Source of the DNA: Chara braunii
Taxonomy: Eukaryota; Streptophyta; Charophyceae; Charales; Characeae
NCBI GenBank assembly: GCA_003427395.1
Contig: BFEA01000012.1
Coordinates: 4,542,899 to 4,569,157 of the forward strand
Direction: 5' to 3'
DNA length: 26,259 nt
Shown here: piece after piece, positions 9,979 through 18,993 of the stretch
Layout: each line of letters opens with the position of its first letter
Numbering within the stretch: position 1 is the stretch's first letter
Position numbers and translations under genes: made by a program
Notes under the pieces: model-generated
What the model saw: only the letters and a program-made list of their open reading frames with translations
The model's database searches: none
What the model was told of the DNA's origin: nothing

Positions 9979-10369
9979 GAGGGCGCTGAGGCACGATGAC
10001 GTGGAAACACTAGGGCCTAAGTAGGTTAAAAAGAGGGATGCATCGGGTATAGGGCTGCGATGCAGGGGAAATAGGAGGCAGGGTTTTATTTCCTGGGCCA
10101 CGGGGGTTGACATCGAGCCAGGAGGTCGACAGGCCAAAGTCGGAGCCTACCCGGTGAGGTGACCAGTTAAGCCGTGGTCACGCGGGCAACCGAGCGAGCA
10201 GGGTCTGCAAGGCCTCAGGCCAGGCAGGCAAGGCCACGGGCAGGCAGGGCCTGCAAGGCCCCAATAGGGGGTGATAACGACTGGGCAAGCTCTTCTTATA
10301 GAAGAGTTGCGCCTATCATTGTCGTGATATGAGCTAGCCCAATAGGTTACACCATTTGACTCTCACCCG
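9979..10369. other. GC-rich unassigned stretch with CAGGCAGG repeats
   Basis: No gene was recognised. A low-complexity section at about 10205-10260 repeats GGCAGGCA/GGCCTGCAAGGCC words. A comparable CCAGCCAGC-rich section precedes the other U6 chimera at 24236-24355, so the two loci share layout, though not clearly sequence. Confidence 0.5.
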
Positions 10370-10573
10370 ACAGATACCGGGATCGAACTGTTGCGCCCCA
10401 CAGGGCGAGCTCCTTTTGGAGCAGCCCACCAGAGAAGCAGACGGACGTGGTCGATTTCGGCCGAACGATCTTCGAGATCGCACGGCGGAAATCCGTCTCG
10501 TGCAGATTAGCATGGCCCCTGGGCAAGGTTGACACGCATAAATCGACGAAAAAAAAAAAAAAAAAAAAAAAAA
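10370..10573 (+). pseudogene. Chimeric retroposon with U6 snRNA 3' domain and A25 tail
   Basis: Positions 10504-10548 match U6 snRNA from AGATTAGCATGGCCCCT through TGACACGCATAAATCGA with two internal changes (CTGGGCAAGGT for CTGCGCAAGGA). The match stops before the U6 3' terminal sequence and is followed directly by 25 A. Upstream, GCTCC-TTTT-GGAGC and CAGAGAAG (10430-10437) loosely recall the U6 5' stem-loop and ACAGAGA box, but 10438-10505 is an insertion. Further upstream, CGGGATCGAACTG (10378-10390) is the reverse complement of a tRNA B-box. The A tail indicates retroposition; the joining order suggests template switching. It is not a functional U6 gene. Confidence 0.8.
10438..10505 (+). 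other. Structured insertion inside the U6-like sequence
   Basis: Between the U6-like CAGAGAAG and ATTAGCATGG lies a 68-nt segment absent from known U6. AGACGGA near its start pairs with TCCGTCT near its end, and an inner hairpin CGATCT-TCG-AGATCG is perfect. It does not begin with GT, so it is not a standard spliceosomal intron. It may instead be a second RNA joined during retroposition. Confidence 0.45.
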
Positions 10574-10983
10574 CCTAAAACGAAGAAAGAGGAGCGTCAC
10601 CTGGCGCCTTTAGAAGTGGCTGGGGCACTTCAGTCTTTAGTATGCGTGATGGCGCCCGTGAAACAGGCGATCGTTTTTGTAGAAAGGTAAGAGTTTTCTT
10701 CCTTTTTTATTTTTTTTCGTTTTTCTTAGATTTTCCGTAAGATTTATTCTTTTTTAGATTTTTTTTTTAAGTTTTATTTCCTTTCTTTAGATTCTTTCAA
10801 TTTGTTTTCCCTCTCTCGTTCATGATTGCACTAGAACGCCCGTTCGTTTTGACGAAGGGGCAAATCGAATGAATCTACTACTAGAACATGGAAATATACA
10901 CCGCCATTTTTTTTTTTATTTTTTTTTTTCTCTCCACTCGTTCACGAGACTGTTTCAATGCCCGTTGGAAAGGGTTGTGGCTA
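10574..10983. other. T-rich unassigned stretch up to the N gap
   Basis: From 10574 one plus frame stays open to 10687, where it meets AG-GTAAGAG, a good plant-like splice donor. Long T-rich sequence follows, as in plant introns. The protein is unrecognised and this may be chance. The rest is T-rich low complexity with runs at about 10709-10716, 10757-10767 and 10908-10930. Confidence 0.3.
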
Positions 10984-11569
10984 NNNNNNNNNNNNNNNNN
11001 NNNNNNNNNNNNNNNNNNNNNNNNNNNNNNNNNNNNNNNNNNNNNNNNNNNNNNNNNNNNNNNNNNNNNNNNNNNNNNNNNNNNNNNNNNNNNNNNNNNN
11101 NNNNNNNNNNNNNNNNNNNNNNNNNNNNNNNNNNNNNNNNNNNNNNNNNNNNNNNNNNNNNNNNNNNNNNNNNNNNNNNNNNNNNNNNNNNNNNNNNNNN
11201 NNNNNNNNNNNNNNNNNNNNNNNNNNNNNNNNNNNNNNNNNNNNNNNNNNNNNNNNNNNNNNNNNNNNNNNNNNNNNNNNNNNNNNNNNNNNNNNNNNNN
11301 NNNNNNNNNNNNNNNNNNNNNNNNNNNNNNNNNNNNNNNNNNNNNNNNNNNNNNNNNNNNNNNNNNNNNNNNNNNNNNNNNNNNNNNNNNNNNNNNNNNN
11401 NNNNNNNNNNNNNNNNNNNNNNNNNNNNNNNNNNNNNNNNNNNNNNNNNNNNNNNNNNNNNNNNNNNNNNNNNNNNNNNNNNNNNNNNNNNNNNNNNNNN
11501 NNNNNNNNNNNNNNNNNNNNNNNNNNNNNNNNNNNNNNNNNNNNNNNNNNNNNNNNNNNNNNNNNNNNN
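10984..11569. other. Assembly gap (586 N)
   Basis: This is an unbroken run of N. Open frames spanning it have no meaning. The right edge cuts into the core block of copy B. Confidence 0.99.
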
Positions 11570-12022
11570 AACCACACACGAAAGCTTTTACTTGCAATCG
11601 CGGAGATGACCCACCCGAGGGCGTTTCTCGTATGCTGTAGCATAGGGGGTATGCGCGGTCCACGCCTAGCTCGGACCCGTACACGAATCGTCACGCTGGG
11701 GCGGTGATTTCCCACGTGCGGTTCAGCATCGGTCGACTAGGACATCCTAACTCAACCACGCGCTACACGACAAAACAAAGTAACTCATACAAGCAAATTA
11801 GCCTAGTCCCTTTTCATACGTCCTGACCCATAACTCAAAATTGCCAATGTGTCTGAGCGAGGTCCGCGCAGAGTTGCATAAAAAGAATGTCACTGCCATG
11901 GGAACCATAACGTTCAGTTATGTGTTCTCACTTAATCTGCTATCATGGCGACGCTTCCTGCGGTACCCACATCCGTGCAACCTCCCATGGGTTTCGGGGT
12001 TGCGTACGACACTCAAGTGTCG
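11570..12022 (-). repeat. Core block g of copy B
   Basis: On the minus strand this reads AAAGGGACTAGGC, a spacer with GCGCGTGGTTGAG, TCCTAGTCGACCGATGC, then CATACGAGAAACGCCCTCG and GCGATTGCAAGTAAAAGC, stopping at the gap. It matches 2945-3200 and 22807-22990. The CGACACT-CA-AGTGTCG hairpin at 12007-12022 is the counterpart of 2736-2751. Confidence 0.8.
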
Positions 12023-12029
12023 AAAGCGA

Positions 12030-12061
12030 AATATCGTGAAGGGTTTCTCCTTCACGATATT
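12030..12061. other. 13-bp perfect hairpin
   Basis: AATATCGTGAAGG (12030-12042) and CCTTCACGATATT (12049-12061) pair exactly around GTTTCT. It sits between the core part and the flanking block of copy B. Confidence 0.92.
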
Positions 12062-12252
12062 GCACGGCTGAAGGATAAGTCGTTCGGCCCTTGCGGGACC
12101 CCTGTTTTTTAGGCAGTGAGTGACGATAAGCAAGGGGCGCAGGTCCGGCTCGGGATNGCACGGCTGAAGGATAAGTCGTTCGGCCCTTGCGGGACCCCTG
12201 TTTTTTAGGCAGTGAGTGACGATAAGCAAGGGGCGCAGGTCCGGCTCGGGAT
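12062..12252. repeat. Perfect 95-bp duplication split by one N (likely artefact)
   Basis: Positions 12062-12156 and 12158-12252 appear identical, separated by a single N at 12157. The 15824-16014 duplication has exactly the same design and length. Identity across a single N fits two contig ends overlapping by 95 bases that were not merged. The underlying sequence is the diverged counterpart of about 3340-3560. Confidence 0.85.
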
Positions 12253-12299
12253 GTCCTGGACAAGGACCTCGAATTCCAGGCTCAGGAACAACGTTCGAC

Positions 12300-13080
12300 T
12301 AATAATAAAATAAAAAGCAAGATCCCTTTGAGACAAGGTACGCTCGTCCTTCCCCTGCGGAAGGAAAATACGAGTAATCACAGGTTGGCGAGCAATTCGC
12401 CGTACCCCAACTAAGTTTCAGTCCGATCTAAGGTCTAGCGCTAAACCTTGCGCTCGGCTACTCCTGCCTGTTTGCTAGGTGCATACGGCAGGAGTAAAAT
12501 AAGAGAAAGAAAAGAGCGCGTCTCGGGGGAAATCAGGGAGAGCCATTCTCACAGCCATAGTTGAACCTTGTCACTCACACCCTTCATTCATTCACCCATA
12601 TCACCCTTAGTTCAGGAGCGAACCCTTGCTCTATCACATACCTACACGCACATGAAGTCCAATAAAAATCCACACGCAGATGCCACAAAACGTGGTGAAC
12701 CCCATTTTTCCCAGGTTCATGTCCCACACGCCCCTTTCCGACCCCATTCAACAAAGGCATATCCGCCCATCCCGATTCACACAGCTTTTGCATGACCATT
12801 CAAAAGAGGTTCAAAGAGTAGGAACTTTATTCACACGGAAATGCCCTTCGCCTACGGGGTCACAGGCATCTGGGCGTGGGTATCATAATGGGTAGGAGTT
12901 GAGTTGCAAACCGACCTGCTATCAGGTGATAGCAGAAGTTGATGAAGCTCAAGACTTCGAAGAAACTCTCGCAGGTAGCAATGATCTACGCCACAATAAT
13001 CAAGCCAGGCATCACCTGTCGAGTTAACGGAGTTCAACTCCGTAACCCACTCTAAGCTACTTAGCAGCAGCGTCCGGTAA
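12300..13080 (-). other. Copy B, region between core flank and block f
   Basis: This occupies the place of 3575-4250 in copy A but similarity is too weak to follow. No gene is recognised; small frames at 12568-12799 lie on both strands of the same segment and carry no motifs. Confidence 0.4.
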
Positions 13081-13089
13081 CGATATGAA

Positions 13090-13390
13090 AATCCTGAAAA
13101 TTAAGGCAGCGCTTCCTTTAGGGAAGTGTGCTCGCAAAATATTTATTATACCAAATCTAAAAAGAAAACTCGAGACTCAGAAAATATCTGAAAATAAGCT
13201 AACTCTTTTGGTTTCAGTAGAAATTTCGACAGTACTGACTCCAAAAGACCAAACTATATCCTATCCTAGTTGACATCTCCGAGACTTGACTAACCCTGAA
13301 TGTTTAGCAGAAATTTCGGCACCACTTCCCCTAAGAAAAAGAGGCTCCTAGAACTTCCACTATTTCAGAGACTTGCCGAAGTCCTATAAA
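13090..13390 (-). repeat. Block f motif repeats in copy B
   Basis: Minus-strand GGAAGCGCTGCC (13107-13120) and GGGGAAGTGGTGCCGAAATT (13309-13330) are followed by GAGTTAGCT and GGTTAGTC-type motifs. They mirror the two motifs in copies A and C. Confidence 0.7.
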
Positions 13391-13762
13391 AAAACAATCA
13401 TGCATAAGAAGACGAATGCGAAAAACAAAGGAGATCATCTGCCTGCCTATCGCCCAAGCATAAGGCGAGCACTAACAGACTACCCTATAATGCAGAAGAC
13501 AGACAAAGCGTGAACAAAAGACAAGGCATGCCTGCCTATCGCTCAACCAACTTTAAAATAAGGGTTCATTCATCCAAAATTTTCATCTTTCGCTTATCTT
13601 GATCAATAAAAACATAAGTCTTGTATCTTACTTAGTTCATTAACCTTCCAAATTGTTCTCAGTCAAACCCCATGCAATCACTAACACGCCTAGCCCGAAC
13701 TATTTTCACAAGGAGAAGAGTCAGACTCTTTGTCAACAAGCAAAACTGACTGACTCAGCAAA
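13391..13762. other. Copy B stretch between block f and the 65-bp array
   Basis: It contains two CCTGCCTATCGC motifs (about 13441 and 13531) that recur as ACCTGCCTATCGC near 4661 in copy A, supporting collinearity. No gene was seen. Confidence 0.5.
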
Positions 13763-14652
13763 GTGACCGGATCGGTCACGAGGACCTCATCTCCAGCCTC
13801 ATTTCAATGTCTTAGGCAAGCAGCAAACCGACCGGATCAGTCTGGAGGACCTCATCTCCAGCCCCATTTCAATTTATTAGTCAAATAACAAAGCGACCGG
13901 ATCAGTCTGAAGGACCTCATCTCCAGCCCCATTTCAATGTCTTAGGCAAACAGCAAAACGACCGGATCAGTATGAAGAACCTTATCTCCAGCCTCATTTC
14001 AATGCCTTAGGCAAACAACAAAGCGACCGGATCAGTCTTACGGACCTCATCTCCAGCCCCATTTCAAAATCTTAGGTAAACAGCAAAGCGACCGAATCAG
14101 TCTGAAGGACCTCATCTCCAGCCCCATTTCATCGTCTTAGGCAAGCAGCAAAGCGACCGGATCAGTCTGACGGACCTCATCTCCAGCCCCATTTCAATGT
14201 CTTAGGCAAACAGCAAAACGACCGAATCAGTCTGAAGGACCTCATCTTCAACCCCATTTCAATGTCCCAGGCAAACAGGAAGGCGACCGGATCAGTCTGA
14301 AGGACCTCATCTCCAGCCCCATTTCAATGTCTTAGGCAAACAACAAAGCGACCGGATCAGTCTGAAGGACCTCATCTCCAACCCCATTTCAATGTCTTAG
14401 GCAAACAGCAAAGCGACCGGATTAGTTTGAAGGACCTCATCTCCAGCCCCATTTCAATGTCTTAGACAAACAGCAAAGCGACCGGATCAGTCTGAAGGAC
14501 CTCATCTCCAACCCCATTTTAATGTCTTAGGCAAACAGCAAGGCGACCGGATCAGTCTGAAGGACCTGATCTCCAGCCCCATTTCAATGTCTTAGGCAAA
14601 CAGCAAGGCGACCGGATCAGTCTGAAGGACCTCATCTCCAGCCCCATTTCAG
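13763..14652. repeat. Second array of copy B: 65-bp tandem repeat, 14 units
   Basis: Units start at 13763 and every 65 bp up to 14608: thirteen full units plus a final 45-bp unit. Each reads GCGACCGGATCAGTCTGAAG, GACCTCATCTCCAGCCCCAT and TTCAATGTCTTAGGCAAACA with a GCAAA end. Units differ at a few positions and keep the period exactly, which points to recent amplification by unequal exchange or slippage. There are no unique spacers, so it is not CRISPR-like. It sits where copy A has its unrelated motif array. Confidence 0.97.
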
Positions 14653-14819
14653 ATCATCGTATGCGAGCATCGTGATTTTTACCACAGATAGATGAGTTAA
14701 CATGCATAGTAGATCACCCTTTTGATTCAGTTAAAGTCCTGAAAAATCAAACAACCATATACACAAATCAAAGTCAAAATGCATCAAACGCCAGATTTAT
14801 ATAGGTAGGGGTTTATTGG
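14653..14819. other. AT-rich spacer after the 65-bp array
   Basis: No repeats or genes were recognised between the array and block d. Confidence 0.5.
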
Positions 14820-15110
14820 GATTCGAATAGTATAGTGTCAGCCTACTTCTGAGTTCCCTGCCTCCAAAGTCTTGTCTGGGCTCCGGCAGAGCTCCCGCAA
14901 TCGGTGGGTCAACCTTCCACAAAGACCTTGATGCGGTCCTACGGGTTGCAATCCTGCCTGCCGCCTTCCTCTCCGAACATAGACTAGACTTAGATTCAGA
15001 AGGATAGAAGAAGGAGAAGTCAGACACTCGAGATACGAGAAGGGGCCAACTCAAATCACACGAGAGGGCCTTGGTATCTTCATGCGCCTGATGGCCCCGC
15101 AATGATGGCC
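14820..15110 (-). repeat. Block d of copy B
   Basis: It contains GCAATCGGTGGGTCAACC, CCTGCCTGCCGCCTTCCTCT and ACTAGACTTAGAT, matching 5960-6240 in order and spacing. Confidence 0.7.
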
Positions 15111-15823
15111 AAAAAGCGTAGATCCGTATTAATAGACAATTTGACGTCGCAACAAGACACTATAGTAACTGTACTCTCTAACTCATCGCTCCATCAACAA
15201 CCTATGATGAAGAAAAGACCAGCACCAGATCTCGAATGACCCAGCAACTCCTTAAAGAAGCAACAATCAGTACGTGGTCTGAAACAGCAGCACAACGCCA
15301 CTTCGAGTGCTCGCCAGTATCGTTGATCTTAACCACATCAGTCCCATTGTTTCTAAACAACAGGCAACGATCCGTGGAAGGCAGCAACACTTAATTCACA
15401 CTCGCATCCCGTAGATGCGTCGACTCTCAGCCTTTGAGAATGATAACCCCGAACTCAGTCTGAGTAGTAGCTTCCTTAGCTTAGCATCAACACCTTTACG
15501 ATTCTGCACTCAGCAGCAGCGCCCAACACTTCTCTACCACACAGCTACGGCAACAGCAAAAAGCGTAGTAGCCGTAATAGTCAAAGGCACAACGACCCGT
15601 TCGTTGTCAAAAGGAACTACAGTCTTGACTGAAGACAACGGTCTCCATATTAGCAGCAACTTCGAAATTTTGTTCTGAGTCCCTGTCGACCAACCACGTA
15701 GTCCTTTACGCAATAGTAGTTATATAACCATGCTGTGGCAGCGGTTCGTCGCCACTGTGGTAACCTTCAATCTTGGTAGCGCTCACTCCACTCTTCTCAG
15801 TTCAACGGTTTACGGTAACTGTA
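15111..15823 (-). other. Copy B leader-like region, CAGCAAC-rich
   Basis: It is rich in CAACAGC/AGCAGC words like 6480-6940 in copy A, including an AAAGAAGCAACAATCAGTACG motif at 15254. No gene was found; frames of 60-90 codons carry no motif. Confidence 0.4.
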
Positions 15824-16014
15824 TTGAGCCTGGTCATATTAGCAATCCTCCTAAAGAAGCAACAGACCAGGGCTTACAACCGTGATTTTGAGATTAGTAT
15901 AGTATCACCGTATGGGGTNTTGAGCCTGGTCATATTAGCAATCCTCCTAAAGAAGCAACAGACCAGGGCTTACAACCGTGATTTTGAGATTAGTATAGTA
16001 TCACCGTATGGGGT
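15824..16014. repeat. Perfect 95-bp duplication split by one N (likely artefact)
   Basis: Positions 15824-15918 and 15920-16014 appear identical and flank one N at 15919. The unit length equals that of 12062-12252. Two unrelated sequences with the same duplicate length argue for an assembly rule, not biology. Confidence 0.88.
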
Positions 16015-16160
16015 AGCAGCAATCTGATTAGGAGTCGAGTGCGGCAGTCTGTTGTCTGCTAAATACGGTAGCAGCGCCAACATGCTCTTGCAGTCCACCT
16101 CCTGTAGCAGTCCGACTTCCGAGTACGGCAACAACATCAGCATGCACTATATTCGTACTT

Positions 16161-17284
16161 ATCAACTAGCCCCACTTGAATACATGTAGCATGCGGTCAA
16201 GATAACCTGAATTCAGACCAGCCACAACCGTAAACAACTGGGGTACATGAAAATAGCCCAGCTTCCAACAGCTCCTCGCAGTAAAACTGAGATAAAACTC
16301 TCAGCCCATCACCCCCTCGCTGTGTTTTCACTAGCTAACCATTCAACAGTCCCCATGAGGAGCCAGTTGGTAGAATAAGTTCTCGCGTGGCTATTTAGCA
16401 GGCTGGGGCCTCGATCGTTTTAGCGGAATTAAACTGACAAAACACTATACCAACTAAGCACGGCTATTGGAAACATGTTTTCAATGCACGCTATCGCTAT
16501 AATCTGTAGTAACAGGCGCATCAGACATAGTTCGGCCGAGACATCAAAATGTTTGGTCACACTCAGACCCTTCCCTGCGATCTACAGCTGATGGGCAACC
16601 TACTCACTCTGTAAATTTCCCCCTTCGTCTCTCCTTCCTCCCTTTCTTTTTCCCTTTCTCTGTCCAACCTTTGGTCGATTATACCGCTGCCGAGATAAAA
16701 AAGCCCGACCGAAGAACATGATCTAGATGCTAGTCACGATAAAGAGTAGGACCACTAACTTGACTGAAACCTTGACTCAAAGCAAAGTGGAGAGGAGCTC
16801 ACTCACGATGAGGGACGCAGCGATCAGGACGAACACAAAGATCATGATCCCCTAGGTGATGGCAAATGAGCACACTGCACGTGGATCTCGTCCGCTGCCC
16901 TTCTAGATATGCAAATTGGGAATGAATCTTCCGCTAGAGCATGGGAAGATACATTGCCACTATGAGCTCGCCAACCATGATGAGCACAGTCTGCACATCG
17001 GGCAGGGGCACCGCCTATTGCTCTTATCCCCCCCCCAAATGTCACCTTAATGTCCGATTGCCTGCCACGTATCCTGTCGCGATCGGGGCGAGCAGCAACA
17101 TCGGGAGTAAGGCCGTCAATGGGCAGAGAAACAACGAACGGAAGAAGGTCGTAAATACGGACAGATTCAGAACCTGAACTACTGTTGTCTTGTCACTTTA
17201 CCACTCAGGTTCGTATTTCCTACCATGCTCTTCCACCGTTTCTCTCCTCCTTCTCCAATCCGTCCCCGGTGCTCCTTCACTCTT

Positions 17285-17287
<3 letters not shown>
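16161..17287. other. Unassigned stretch
   Basis: No gene, RNA or repeat relative was recognised. Minus-strand fragments near 16795-16860 and 16935-17000 translate to short hydrophobic segments bounded by stops, with no supporting frame. A C9 run lies at 17029-17037. Confidence 0.4.
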
Positions 17288-17317
<30 letters not shown>

Positions 17318-17337
17318 CCCTTTCCCTCTTCCTTTCT

Positions 17338-17368
<31 letters not shown>
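17288..17368. repeat. Two long T tracts (T30 and T28)
   Basis: T30 at 17288-17317 and T28 at 17341-17368 are separated by 23 nt of CT-only sequence. The poly-phenylalanine and poly-lysine frames across them are meaningless. Confidence 0.97.
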
Positions 17369-17474
17369 GTAAAGGACGACGACCTTGAGGTACCATTGTT
17401 AAGCTGACCGACTCCAGGCAGTTTAGAAACAGCTAGTCTTCCAGCTTTACTCTTCACGTTCCATCATCTGGATT

Positions 17475-17880
17475 TGAATACAGGTCAACATTTCAACAGG
17501 TCGTGGGTGTTCTAACTGAGCTTGGGTAGGTGCTCATCCCACACAGACTATTTTCCAACAGCCTGCGGGGGTACCACCTGAGCTCGGGTAGGTGCTCTTC
17601 CCACATGACTGTTTTTCTCAACAGTTTGTGGGTGTACCACCCGAGCTAGTCCCAGCGGCACTGTTCCCACAGGCCTACTTTCAGCAGTCCGCGGGTGTAC
17701 CACCAAAGCTAGGCCTACGGGTGCTGGTCCCACAGACCTGTTTTGTGACAGCCTGCGGGTGTACCAGCCGTGGTTGGCATACGGGTGCTGGTCCCACAGG
17801 CCTGTTTTGTGACAGCCTGCGGGTGTACCAGCCGTGCTTGGCCTACGGGTGCTGGTCCCACATGCTTGTTCACACTCAAG
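17475..17880. repeat. About 64-bp tandem array, six to seven units
   Basis: CCCACA(G/T)G(C/A)CT-type anchors fall at about 17540, 17602, 17668, 17731, 17795 and 17859, giving periods of 62-66 bp. Each unit contains G(C/T)GGGTGTACCA(C/G)C and ACGGGTGCTGGTCCCACA or a variant. The last two full units are nearly identical; earlier ones are diverged. The period is not a multiple of three, so long frames on both strands (17592-18113 plus, 17548-17937 minus) are by-products. Confidence 0.92.
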
Positions 17881-18565
17881 CCTTCCAGCAGCAGATCGTG
17901 GTTGGCGGACGGTGCACTTACAGGAGATCCCCGCCACTCAGGATCCCACTGCTTCGAGGGCTTTGCACCCTTAGGCACACCTGCACGTTGTCCCCGTTGG
18001 TCTGCGCTTTCAAGACGGGGAGGATAGAGAAATCTCATCAGCATCACGAACATGTAGGAACCCGAACGGGCCCGCAAAAAGAGGCGGGTGCTCAGGGCTC
18101 TCGACTGCCGTGACTGCTATCCGTGGGGGAGGGTTTCAATTGTTCCCAACCGCAATGTCGGCCACTGCAGCCCCCGTCGGCATGCACTCCACGCCCATCA
18201 AGGAGGGTGGTGACGCAGTCGCCATCCACACCCGTGGAGGTGGGGGTACACGACTTCCTCCATCCTCTCCTTGCTCGGCAATTTTAAACACCCTTTTGAC
18301 TTTATTTTTAAAAGTTATTTTCATTCCTCCTCGCGATACTTCCTCGTCGTCGGTCGCGGAGCCAGTTTCCGCCCTAGTCAACAGACGGAAAAAAATAGAT
18401 CAACAAAAATAAAAATAGTAGAACTGAAGAGGACGAGGACCTCTCGGCGCCCTCTTGGTCTTGTCAGTCAAACCCAGGTTTGGGCCCGTCTAACAAAACC
18501 AAGGGGGATAGTCCCTTAAGACCCTCGACCCCTCAGTCCGTGTTGGTCGCGTTTCTTTGCTCCTT
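17881..18565. other. Unassigned stretch after the 64-bp array
   Basis: No gene recognised. The overlapping frames on both strands have no recognisable motif. Composition shifts from GC-rich to AT-rich near 18280. Confidence 0.4.
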
Positions 18566-18569
18566 AATC

Positions 18570-18640
18570 ACTCGCTGGCCTCGAACCTCAGACCCGTCGG
18601 TGGAAAGTCCAGCACCGTAACCAATAGGGCAAAGCCCAAG
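18570..18640 (-). repeat. tRNA-like (SINE head-like) sequence, antisense
   Basis: The minus strand reads GCCCTATTGGTTACGG (A-box-like, one mismatch), CTGGACTTTCCACC and GAGGTTCGAGGCC (B-box GTTCGAGGC fits GWTCRANNC). Spacing between the boxes fits a tRNA. The stems are poor, so a tRNA-derived SINE or decayed tRNA is likelier than a working gene. The downstream minus sequence ends in T- and A-rich tracts near 18380-18420. Confidence 0.5.
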
Positions 18641-18993
18641 CTTGAACTAGATAGGTGCGAACCCTGCATATAAGTAGTCGCGGGACTGTGATTGGTCCTA
18701 CCCGCACAAACCAGGCCTTTGCATTGGCCTACCGACCAATCTCCCGGCCGCCAGATGACGTCGTTCGTGCCTAGGTTCGTAAAACCGTCTGGCACCCTGG
18801 TCGTTGGGCGCACCACATGCTTTGCCGAACTCTCGACTTTCCCCAGACTCGGCCTGATGAACCCGTACCTTTCATCGCGTCGTCAAATACAATCTTCCCG
18901 CGCACGCACAAGGAAAAATCTTCATCTCCTTCGCGATAGCCCCCGCCAGAAAGCCGAGCCGGCCTACAAGTAAAAATAGATACATACTACAGG
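18641..18993. other. Unassigned stretch
   Basis: No repeat partner or gene was recognised. A 93-codon plus frame (18692-18973) lacks any recognisable motif. Confidence 0.4.

Larger units (their letters stand above)
11570..16160 (-). mobile_element. Family E copy B (non-coding, truncated at gap)
   Basis: Read on the minus strand, copy B shows AAGCAAC-motif sequence (16150-15200), block d (15110-14820) and the second array (14652-13763). Block f (13340-13090), sequence equivalent to the copy C/A flank (12300-12062) and the core (12022-11570) follow, before the N gap. Order and strand match copy A. I could not find the promoter block, so the right end is uncertain and may lie anywhere up to about 16400. 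No protein motif is present. Confidence 0.55.

Noticed and set aside
10504-10548. Functional U6 snRNA gene
   Set aside because: The 5' half is disrupted, the 3' terminal sequence is replaced by an A tail, and no plant U6 promoter elements were seen at the expected places.
10869-11715. Long open frames of about 200-270 codons on both strands
   Set aside because: They consist almost entirely of unknown residues from the N gap.
13763-14652. CRISPR-like array
   Set aside because: The whole 65-bp unit repeats with no unique spacers, no cas-like genes are present, and the DNA is eukaryotic.
16795-17000. Short hydrophobic minus-strand translations resembling membrane segments
   Set aside because: Each is bounded by in-frame stops within about 25 codons, there is no continuous frame or splice support, and chance is sufficient.
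17288-17368. Poly-phenylalanine or poly-lysine protein
   Set aside because: These are translations of the T30 and T28 tracts.
17548-18113. 173-codon plus and 129-codon minus frames as candidate proteins
   Set aside because: Both run through the 64-bp tandem array, whose period is not a multiple of three, and overlap on opposite strands.
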